From: Lolium rigidum
Taxonomy: Eukaryota > Streptophyta > Magnoliopsida > Poales > Poaceae
Assembly (NCBI RefSeq): GCF_022539505.1
Contig: NC_061510.1
Coordinates: 228,335,853-228,399,852 of the forward strand
DNA: 64,000 nucleotides
Reading direction: 5' to 3'
Shown piece by piece: positions 56,601 to 64,000 of the stretch. Numbering within the stretch: position 1 is the first letter of the stretch; each line of letters starts with the position of its first letter. The position numbers and the translations under genes are program-made. The notes beneath the pieces are model-generated. The model was given only the letters and a program-made list of their open reading frames with translations. It had not been told where the DNA came from and made no database searches.

Positions 56601-57940
56601 GTTTAAAGGTAGCACATGAAGTATTTACTAGCAGAAGTGCCCGTGCGTTGCATCGGAAGGAAAATGGACATCGCTATATTTTTTTTTCATATATTTTGGT
56701 GTCTTGATGTGGCTTTGCTATATTTTCACCTCACCCCCACCTGCGTGGCAAGCATCTATCGCTTCGCTCTATTTTCTGTTTCCAAAATGGTGTTTTCCTT
56801 CCAAAAACAAATCACAGGATGAGTAAATACTGCTATCATTTTTGTAACAAGCAGGGGAATAACACGGCAGGGCATGCCAAGTCGCCAACACATTCAGAAT
56901 ACATAGTCGAGAGCCAAATCTCTTAATAATCTTGCCGATGCAACCCAAGCAATTTCCTGTGGTTTTTGATCATGTTCAATGCAGGTATTCGACATCTAGC
57001 CTTTTGGCAATAGAAGATGATGTTCCAATAAACGCCTCATAATTGTAGAGATAAATATTTAAGAGATGGATTTCCATGGTGCTTGAATAACAGTTCCTTA
57101 GTCTTCACATCACATAATGACTAAAATTGATGAAAGTTTAGAGCTCCTTTCGTTGTAACTCGTATCATGTTAATATGAAATGACTGAATGTCACCATGCA
57201 TATGCGAGTAATGTATATACCTCAGCTAAATCGACATTATCTTCTAACCGTGGTTGCTCCAAAGTTTCATGTTCAAAGAACCATACAAGTAGATACCTAG
57301 TGCGTGCTTGCTTTGATCCGACAGGAATATGATGGTAGGAGGTGATCTCCACTATTTAATTTCGCTCGGGCCTATCCGAAGACCGACATTAGCATTCCTA
57401 AGCACAGAGAGAAGATCTAGCTTACGAGTGGAAATAGCGATCGAGAATTAATTAGTGGGGCTGGACACGCCGAATCACCTGGAGGATCCTGCCTATATTT
57501 GACCGACGTTACCATTCCTAAGCACGGAGAGAAGGTCCAGCTTACGGAGAAGAAATAGAAATCAGGAATTACGAGTTGGTCTCGACACGGAGAATCGTCT
57601 GGAGGATACTGGAGAAGAGGAGGAGCTTCCTTCCGCTGGAAAATCACCTGATTTTGTGTCGCCGGTAGCGGGTCGCACCACTTGTAGTCGTTGAACTCCG
57701 GCCTCCACCTATATCCAGCCGCTGACTCGACAGGCAACAACCGTACAGCCGCCGCGCCGCGCCTCCCTCCTCTCTTCTCGTACCTCCTGGATCTCCATCA
57801 TCATTGACGGCCCTCTTGCTCGTGTCGACGGCCACCACCGCAGAGTGGCGCGGGGGGCGTGCCCCCTCCTCTGCACAGCTGGGTGCGAAGCACCATGGCC
57901 GGCTCTCCGATTTTTCCCAGGTTTGGCAATGTCGCCCGGC
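56600..57940. other. Unassigned segment inside L, with 120-bp diverged tandem repeat
   Basis: No match to K, A, E or J by eye. It begins near GTGCCCGTGCGTTGC (about 56636), holds two ~120-bp units at 57381-57500 and 57501-57620, and ends in a GC-rich stretch (57660-57940). It may be a separate insertion or captured genomic DNA. Open frames on the minus strand (57417-57740) look non-coding. Confidence 0.5.
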
Positions 57941-58316
57941 AAATCTGCACTAAGACTCGAAGAGATTCATTGTTATCTGAAGTTGGCGGTGGCGACCTGG
58001 TGATGGGCATCGCGTAATATTCCAGCATTCTACGGAGTCGGTAATTCTCCTCCCTGAGTATCTCCACTTCTCTTCTTAGAACCCGGTATTGACCACAAAA
58101 CTCATCGGTAGTCCGTAGAGCTTCTTCCAGCACAGGGAAAGAGTCGAGGCCAAGAGCAGGTGGTAAGGGTCCCTGCAAGTTATGAGAGAAAGAACGTCGA
58201 GTGTCAACAGATCCCACCAAGACTTGCTTACTCCCAACAGCTTGTTGCTCTTGTTTTGACGACACCCTTTTCACTTCTTCCTTCGAAGGCCCTTTGCCCT
58301 TGTTGTCGGAGGCCAT
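57801..58316 (-). CDS. L ORF3, coiled-coil protein of unknown function
   Basis: A 171-codon ORF from ATG 58316 (MASDNKGKGPSKEEVKRVSS), about 92 bp after a TATATAA box. Residues 1-35 are Lys/Ser/Gln rich. Residues about 78-105 form a likely coiled coil (YRVLRREVEILREENYRLRR), followed by PITRSPPPTSDNNESLRVLV. After about residue 125 the sequence turns Gly/Arg-rich and enters the unassigned GC-rich segment, so the true C-terminus is probably displaced. It occupies the position of envelope-like genes in Athila but shows no signal peptide or membrane segment. Its regulation by its own promoter is suggested by the upstream module. Confidence 0.55.
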   Translation of the reverse strand: MASDNKGKGPSKEEVKRVSSKQEQQAVGSKQVLVGSVDTRRSFSHNLQGPLPPALGLDSFPVLEEALRTTDEFCGQYRVLRREVEILREENYRLRRMLEYYAMPITRSPPPTSDNNESLRVLVQICRATLPNLGKIGEPAMVLRTQLCRGGGTPPAPLCGGGRRHEQEGRQ

Positions 58317-58407
58317 GATGCTCTAGACCAAAGACAGATCATGGCAGAAACAGCTCAAAACAAAACACGACGAGAAAACGATATACGAACCTCCAGGGAT
58401 CCGGGGG

Positions 58408-58523
58408 ATTATATAGCAAAATTTTTTCACAACAAACGGAAAGTACCAGGTCGAACCAGAGTCGGAGAGGGGCGACGAGGCGGCCAGACCATAGGGCGGC
58501 GCGGCCAGGCTGGGGCCCGCGCC
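58408..58523 (-). promoter_or_regulatory. Internal promoter-like module before L ORF3
   Basis: GC-rich palindrome (58498-58523) and TATATAAT (58408-58415, minus strand) between integrase and ORF3, as in K. Confidence 0.5.
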
Positions 58524-58654
58524 GGCCTGTGGGGGCACGCCCTCGTGCGTCACCTCCACTCCGTTTCGATCTCGTAATTTTTCATATTTTCCAAAAACAT
58601 CAAAAATAATGTTCGGAAAGTAAATCGCGAACTTTTTATTACCTGTACTGTTAC

Positions 58655-59962
58655 CTATTCAAAGTCGAGTTCTGGCGGACTGCCAATTTGACCTTTGATG
58701 AAAGCCTCCGGTGTTTCCACTTGAATAATATCAACATCAACATTATAAGAATCACCCGAGATATAATGCTTGAGTCTTTGTCCATTCACCACTTGCGTAG
58801 CATTGCCTTGGAGAGAGCTAATTTTAATTGCTCCTGAACGATACACCTCCTCAACAACATATGGTCCTTCCCATTTCGAGAGTAATTTCCCCGCAAAGAA
58901 TGCGAGACGAGACCGATACGGTAGGACTTTATCCCCAATATTAAACTCTCTTTTGATGATCCTTCTATCATGCCATTTCTTAACTTTCTCTTTAAAGAGT
59001 TTAGCATTTTCATAAGCTTCACTTCTCCATTCATCTAGAGAACTTAATTGCAGCAACCTCTTATTACCGGCTAGTTTAGGATCTTTATTTAGTTCTCTAA
59101 CATCCCAATAAGATTTGTGCTCTAGTTCTAAAGGTAAATGACAAGCTTTTCCGTAAACCATTTTATAAGGTGACATTCCCATGGGGTTTTTATAAGCAGT
59201 TCTATAAGCCCATAGTGCTTCCTTCAATTTACTAGCCCAATTCTTTCTAGATTTATTAACGGTCTTTCCCAAAATAGATTTAATCTCTCTATTTGATAAT
59301 TCTACTCGACCACTAGTTTGAGGGTGATAAGCGGAAGCAATTCTATGATTAATACCATACCTAGCAAGAGTTTTTCTAAAACCTCCATGAATAAAATGAG
59401 AACCTCCATCGGTCATAATATATCTAGGAACTCCAAATCTAGAAAAAATAATATCCAAAAGCATTCTTAAAGAGGTCTCACCGTCAAGCACTTTTTGTAG
59501 GTATGGCTTCCACCCATTTAGTAACATAATCAACAGCAACAAGTATATGAGTGTTACCTTCGAAGACGGAAAAGGTCCCATGAAGTCAAATCCCCAACAA
59601 TCAAATGGTTCAATAACAAGAGTATAATTCATAGGCATCTCATTGCGTCTGGAGATATTACCAACCCTTTGACATTCATCACAAGATAAAATAAACTTCC
59701 TTGCATCTTTGAAGAGAGTTGGCCAATAAAAACCTGATTGTAGAACCTTTTGCGCGGTTCTATCTCCGGCGTGATGTCCTCCATAAGCACTACCATGACA
59801 TTTACTCAGTATTTCCTGTTGTTCATATTCGGGAACACACCTTCGCAGAATACCATCCACTCCTTCTTTATATAAGTGTGGGTCATCCCAAAAATAATGC
59901 CTTAAGTCATAAAAGAATTTCCTCCTTTGCTGAGCTGAAAAGGTTGGAGGCAAGTACTTGGT
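58655..59962 (-). pseudogene. L integrase
   Basis: The readable frame starts [22 protein letters not shown], with the zinc region [20 protein letters not shown]...CDECQRVG. The core has [22 protein letters not shown] and YHPQTSGRVELSNREIK, then ALWAYRTAYKNPMGMSPYKM and a C-terminal IGDKVLPYRSRLAFFAGKLL, ending ELDFE. Between 59560 and 59487 it is read out of frame because of a CAG-to-CG change (59558-59565) undone by a CTG-to-CTTG change (59485-59488). It is full length for integrase but lacks everything upstream. Confidence 0.9.
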
Positions 59963-60429
59963 ACAGTTGGATTTGTGGGTTTTAATTTTTTATTAACACA
60001 CTCAATTGATTGCCCAAACATTGATTAATAATATTATTAAGGGGTGTGATGTTGAAAGCCATAAGAACAATGTGCCAAACAATCTTTGCTAGCGGACGGT
60101 AAATGTATACCCATCGAAATAATCAGCGAGACGTGCATGTTTCTTTGGTCGGAATAACTCGCTGCACCATCTTAAAACTAAATGGCATGACCATTTATTT
60201 GATTTGATAGCGTGCGGCTAGATGGCGTACATTACTATCTCTACTTCCTTGGGTCGCCCAAATCTGGAGTACTAAAAGCAAATCCTGGTGATTCATTTGA
60301 CAAGACAACACAGATGCGTCCAAATTTCTCCGCCCATATTATTATAGTAATATACTCCAAGAGTGCGTTGCCTCGTTGCCTTCCAAGAGAAGCTGCATTC
60401 CTTGCCAAAAAATTAAGAGAGAGAGGCTG

Positions 60430-60437
60430 TATTTATA
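60430..60437 (+). promoter_or_regulatory. Candidate TATA box of a host gene
   Basis: TATTTATA followed by a CT-rich, CCACCTCCACC-type leader typical of grass 5' UTRs and an ATG 199 bp downstream. Confidence 0.4.
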
Positions 60438-60635
60438 ACTACCTCACCGGCCGCCACTAGTACAAACCATCACTCCCTTTCCACCTCCACCTCCATCTCT
60501 TCCCTAGTAGCTCCACCTCCATATCGGCGACGGACCACAATCGCGCGGCTTCGACTTCCTCTTCGACGGCAGCGGCGACAGAGGCGTGAGGCACCTTCTC
60601 CGCGGCGCATCACTCATCCTCGTCCCGCGGCAACA

Positions 60636-60695
60636 ATGGCTGTATGTGAAATCACCATACCCTTGTGTATGGTAGAGATGATGATGTGCGGATAA
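60636..60695 (+). CDS. Short ORF or first-exon candidate
   Basis: ATG in strong plant context (GGCAACAATGGCTG) opens a 19-residue frame, MAVCEITIPLCMVEMMMCG. GTATGTG directly after ATGGCT, and GTAGAG at 60671, could be splice donors, so the ATG may begin a spliced gene whose later exons lie beyond element M, outside the window. No family can be recognised. Confidence 0.3.
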   Translation: MAVCEITIPLCMVEMMMCG

Positions 60696-60984
60696 AATTT
60701 TATTGGCGGTTTCTCATCCTTGTTTGAATATTTGGTGTAGATTCACATCTAGGGCAGGGTGTCAAGCGGGGTGGGTAGCGGGCTAGCTAGTTTCGATACG
60801 AGTGCTTTAAATCTGCTCTAATCTCAACCACTATTTGCTCTAATTTTACTGCTTTGCGGGACGATTCGCGGACGCCGCTTGCAACCCTAATCTAGGGTAT
60901 TGATCCTAGTTTAGTAGACTACTAGGATTTACATGCCAATTTGTTTTTAGACTAGATCCGGATATTTGTCAATACTACTACGTA

Positions 60985-61081
60985 CTTCTTCCGTTCGTAT
61001 TTAATTGACTCTAGTTGAAAGCATCGACAGTTCATTTTTTTCTCTCCCTCGCGTCGACTAATTAAAACCGAACAGAGGGAG
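60985..61081. mobile_element. Stowaway-type MITE (97 bp)
   Basis: Terminal inverted repeats (left CTTCTTCCGTTCG, right CGAACAGAGGGAG) resemble the CTCCCTCCGTTC consensus, flanked by TA on both sides (60983-60984 and 61082-61083). Non-coding; mobilised in trans by mariner-like transposases. Confidence 0.8.
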
Positions 61082-61172
61082 TATTAGGAATCCATGTGCA
61101 TCCTTACTACCAGTAAGGTATTGCGTTGTTGCAGAGGCTCAGTGTAATCAATATCTTTCGATATTAATATAC

Positions 61173-62354
61173 TGTTATCACCAGATTTTGGCTAAATCAG
61201 GAGGTGGGCCGCGATCAAGATGGGCTTGGGAGATTACATATGGAAGATTTCTGAAGCGGCCTGGCACGAAGGATTTTGGGCTGGATTGCCCGTGTATCTT
61301 TATTTAGTAGATTGTGTATTTCGGTTTAGAAGTTAGAGTCTTATCTCGTGCACGGTTTAGTGCACGCCCACATTAGAAAGTCCTCTGGACTATAAATATG
61401 TATCTAGGGTTTATGGAATAAACAACAACTCACGTTCAACCCCAAAAACAAACCAATCTCGGCGCATCGCCAACTCCTTCGTCTCGAGGGTTTCTATCGG
61501 GTAAGCGACATGCTGCCTAGATCGCATCTTGCGATCTAGGCAGCACAAGCTCACGTTGTTCATGCGTTGCTCGTACTTGAAGCGCTTTTGATGGCGAGCA
61601 ACGTAGTTATCATTAGATGTGTTAGGGTTAGCATTGTTCTTCGTTTAAGCATGCTTACGTAGTGCAACCCTTGCATATCTAGCCGTCCTCACGCCTATCT
61701 CGGGTGTGGGGGCGGCACCCGCTTGATCATTATTTAGTAGATCTGATCCGTTACGATTGCTCCTTGTTCCGCAAGGATTAGTTTAATATCTGCAATAGTT
61801 TGGCCTTACAATGGGGGGAGGATCCGGTGGCACGTAGGGTGGCGTTCGCAAGTCCTAAACGGGATGTTCCTAGGATCAACTTCATGTTGGTTTTTTGGCC
61901 TTGTTTAGGATCGGCTTACGAGCACCGTGCGTGGCCGCAAGGCCCAACCTGGAGTAGGATGATCCGGTTATGCGGTGAAAACCCTAAATCGTCGTAGATC
62001 TCGTTAGCTTCATATTGATCAAGCTGGACCACCAAGTATTCGTGCACCCCGTACGGATCATGGGTGGATCGGCTCTTTGAGCCGATTCACAGGATAACCT
62101 GAGAGCCGATCGAGGCTCGTATTTAACGTTTACATGTATGCCCTGCGGGAAACTAAGCGAGGCAACCTCATCACCTTCACGACCGGGTATAGGTCGGGTG
62201 GCACGCCCTTGCACGCCGCAACGCCGCGTGTGACCGAGAAGAGCATTGCGGGCCGTCGCTCGGAGGGGTCTCGGCCAGCCGCAGCTCTAGGCTCCCCCGG
62301 CTCTACGGTGTTGACAAGGCCGCTGCCCGCCGGTGGGTTTTGGCGGTCAACACA
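61173..62354 (+). repeat. M 5' LTR (1182 bp)
   Basis: TGTTATCACCAGATTTTGGC to ...GCGGTCAACACA, aligned with the B LTR. TATA in CTATAAATATGTATCTAGGG near 61390. GAGCCGAT words near 62075-62110. Confidence 0.87.
61511..61545 (+). repeat. M leader 16-bp perfect hairpin
   Basis: Arms TGCTGCCTAGATCGCA and its reverse complement around loop TCT. The B equivalent is at 8081-8111. Confidence 0.92.
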
Positions 62355-62357
62355 TTA

Positions 62358-62375
62358 CGGCACGCCCGGTGGGAC
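62358..62375 (+). other. M primer-binding-site-like sequence
   Basis: CGGCACGCCCGGTGGGAC just after the LTR end, matching the B site except its first base. Confidence 0.55.
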
Positions 62376-62413
62376 TATCGTCTACATCAACCACATCGCC
62401 ATCTACATCTGAG

Positions 62414-63341
62414 ATGGCGGACGGCACGCCAATCACATGCGACGAGATCAAAGCCATCCTCGAAGCCGCACTCTTCGGCTCTTCCCACCGAACCCACTCC
62501 CATGGCGTCAGGGGGAGGGGTTCCACGCCGAGGCGCACTTGATGGGAGAGATTTCTCCACCCCGTCGGAGGAGCACACCGAGGTCTTTGAAGCATGGGGA
62601 TCTTCCCAAGGAGCTCAGAAGGAAACATGACGGGATCAAGGCAACCCGTGGAACCGAACTCATCGGCTCCGCTGAGAAGACCCGGCCGCACGACATTAGG
62701 CTCGGTAGAAACCCACGTCCGGGTCCCGGTGTCGACACGGTGGATCTCAGCCACCCCATAGATCAGCCAAAGTTTTCCTTTGGTGTCAATGTGGCAGGAT
62801 ACGCAAGCCGCCATGACAAAGAGGAAACAGAAAGCAGCCACTCCCGTGGCAAGGATGAAGAGGGGGCCGATCCGCGCGACCAACCCCGATGTAAGGACGG
62901 GCGGTACACTGGCAAGAGGGGGAATAAGGAGCATGCGGTATCAACGCCCACACTCCAAGCACCCTCTCAACAAATACGAGCAACACCACGACCGACGTCG
63001 GCGCTACGACGCCGACGATGAAAGGAATTTCCGGTCGATGCCGAGGTCGGAGGGTACCGCCAACATGACGAAGCAACAACGGGTACGATCGTCGCGCCGA
63101 AGGGAAGCCAAGAGGGCAGAGTGACATGGATAGGCACTGGGACTGCCCGTTCTTCAAACATTGCTGGGACTCAGGGATGAGCCGATTGCCAACAATCGAG
63201 GACTGCCCAGAATGCAAACAAAGGAAGAAGGGTGCCGCTAACGTGTCTGTGTTCAGCCGGCTAGGGCCTTTCCCGCATCGGAACAAGCGTGCTGAGTTCC
63301 CTCAGATGGAAGATCTCGAGGAGGCTGGAGGACGGTGGTGA
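62414..63341 (+). pseudogene. M Gag remnant lacking the capsid core
   Basis: The ATG at 62414 reads MADGTPITCDEIKAILEAAL, like residues 40-56 of B Gag, then shifts frame near 62520. A second, similar unit follows (DLPKELRRKHDGIKA, ELIGSAEKTRPHDIR), so the N-terminal module appears twice. The ~125-residue capsid domain of B is absent. The last part (63126-63341) is the Tat-type cysteine-rich HWDCPFFKHCWDSG...CPEC...SVFSRLGPFP region. Several frames are needed to follow it. Confidence 0.75.
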
Positions 63342-63569
63342 AGAATACAAATATCATCAGCCCGAGATGGTGCCACTGATGGGCTCGGCCGTTCCCGAAG
63401 CAAAAAGTCCGGCGTACGCGTGAGTTGGAAGAAAGCGAAAGATTATACTGCGCACGCTAAGGAAGGCACGGCCCGATCCGGCCGCCAAAATTCTGCGAAC
63501 CCTGGACGAGGAGGGTGAGCCACAAAGAAAAGAGTGGCGCCCCGAGCGAGAGAAAAGCCGATGATGAAA

Positions 63570-64000
63570 CATCGGGTGGCACAAATATGGTGTTTATCCT
63601 CCCGTCGGAGTTCGGTGCTCCGGGATCGGATGAGACATCCGTGGCACAACTTGACTGCGGCCCACGGCCGGTTATCTTTGAGAAGCCACGAGACGGGAGC
63701 TACGGGCATCCGAAGGCCCTGTACTTACGAGGATATATCGATGGGAGGCACTGTGAACGGGATCTTTGGTGGACACGGAGCGGCAGTTAACATCATGCCG
63801 TACTCTATGCTACGTCGGCTGGGGCGCTCGAGTTCGGATCTAATCAAAACCAACGTAACATTGAGCGACTTCAACGGCCAAGCGTCTGAGGCACAAGGAG
63901 TTCTGAATGTGGACCTGACCGTAGGAAGAAAAACCATCCCTACGGCGTTCTTTATCGTTGATAGCACGAGCGGTTATGCTTGTTTCTGTTGGGAAGAGAT
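63570..64000 (+). pseudogene. M protease region, partial and frameshifted
   Basis: FILPSEFGAPGSDET, then FEKPRDGSYGHPKALYLRGY leads into the retropepsin. The active-site region (GTGGACACGGAGCGGCA, 63769-63785) needs one extra base to read Asp-Thr-Gly. Downstream VNIMPYSMLRRLGR, TLSDFNGQASEAQGVL and VGRKTIPTAFFIVD are typical of Tat-lineage proteases. The window ends before RT. Confidence 0.78.

Larger units (their letters stand above)
54001..59962 (-). mobile_element. Element L: Athila retrotransposon, 5' part deleted
   Basis: Minus-strand order: integrase (59962-58655), ORF3 module, non-coding region, PPT and 3' LTR (54001-55514). It is inserted into the ORF3 of K; left target-site candidate AGAAG (53996-54000). 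At about 59962 homology to K stops inside the RNase H-INT linker, so gag, RT and 5' LTR are gone. Confidence 0.88.
59963..60984. other. Low-copy intergenic sequence
   Basis: No similarity to the other elements by eye. AT-rich first 400 bp, then a promoter-like part (60430) and a CT-rich leader. This is the only part of the window that looks like single-copy DNA. Confidence 0.55.
61173..64000 (+). mobile_element. Element M: Tat-like Gypsy retrotransposon, runs off the window
   Basis: 5' LTR, PBS-like site, degraded gag and protease homologous in layout to B. Left target-site candidate TATAC (61168-61172). Confidence 0.85.

Noticed and set aside
56636..56660. GTGCCCGTGCGTTGC as the terminus of a named transposon
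   Set aside because: I could not find the partner end or a target-site duplication, so no family is assigned.
59963..60420. Possible host gene in the AT-rich interval after L
   Set aside because: No open frame beyond chance length and no splice or codon signal that I could support.

Overview
This is nuclear DNA from a large-genome grass, most likely Pooideae (Triticeae or Poeae, such as wheat, barley or ryegrass relatives). The evidence is that nearly every base belongs to nested Ty3/Gypsy LTR retrotransposons whose LTRs open with the TGATACGTC... termini typical of grass Athila-lineage families (WHAM/Sabrina-like from memory, not searched). There is also a Stowaway MITE. No complete host gene, rRNA or tRNA gene, or CRISPR array was seen. 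Two runs of 100 N (5889-5988 and 25254-25353) are assembly gaps, and the elements touching them cannot be closed.

Layout, left to right. A (1-5887, minus) is a non-autonomous Athila-like element with both LTRs. After gap 1, B (5989-8446, minus) is a Tat-like Gypsy element with a good gag and its 5' LTR, inserted into C (8447-11621, minus). C carries one long Gag-like ORF ending in an acidic and hydrophobic domain. D (11622-21287, plus) interrupts C. E (13032-19628, plus, TSD AGGCC) sits inside the 5' LTR of D. F (21288-22494, minus LTR) abuts D at its PPT, and G (22495-25253, plus) sits inside F. After gap 2 comes a chromovirus (Tekay-like) tandem: a pol fragment H (25354-27198), a full LTR (27199-31083), a second internal domain I (31084-44253, interrupted by J at 31417-38426, TSD ATCCC) and another LTR (44254-47145). 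K (47146-54000, plus), an Athila element with gag, PR, RT, RNase H and INT, breaks that second LTR. L (54001-~59962, minus), of the same family, breaks K. A low-copy interval (59963-61172) with promoter-like sequence follows. M (61173-64000, plus), a Tat-like relative of B, runs off the right edge.

How the parts relate. H/I, K and L carry replication proteins, while A, C, D, E, G and J look non-autonomous. These share a tRNA-Asp primer binding site with K and a long conserved non-coding 3' domain, which suggests mobilisation in trans by Athila-type partners. A, C, D and J encode versions of one acidic protein with a hydrophobic, basic C-terminus.

The most important technical observation is that almost every frameshift in the coding elements falls on a CAG or CTG trinucleotide, which becomes CG, CGAG, CTCG or CTTG; repeat copies also differ there by CGG or CCG. 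That pattern fits base-calling error at CHG-methylated cytosines better than mutation, so many 'pseudogene' calls below may be partly artefact. The biologically interesting items are a GC-rich palindrome plus TATA-like module shared by LTRs and an internal ORF3 promoter, stacked perfect hairpins in the B/M leaders, tandem primer binding sites in J, and an unrecognised ORF ahead of gag in I.
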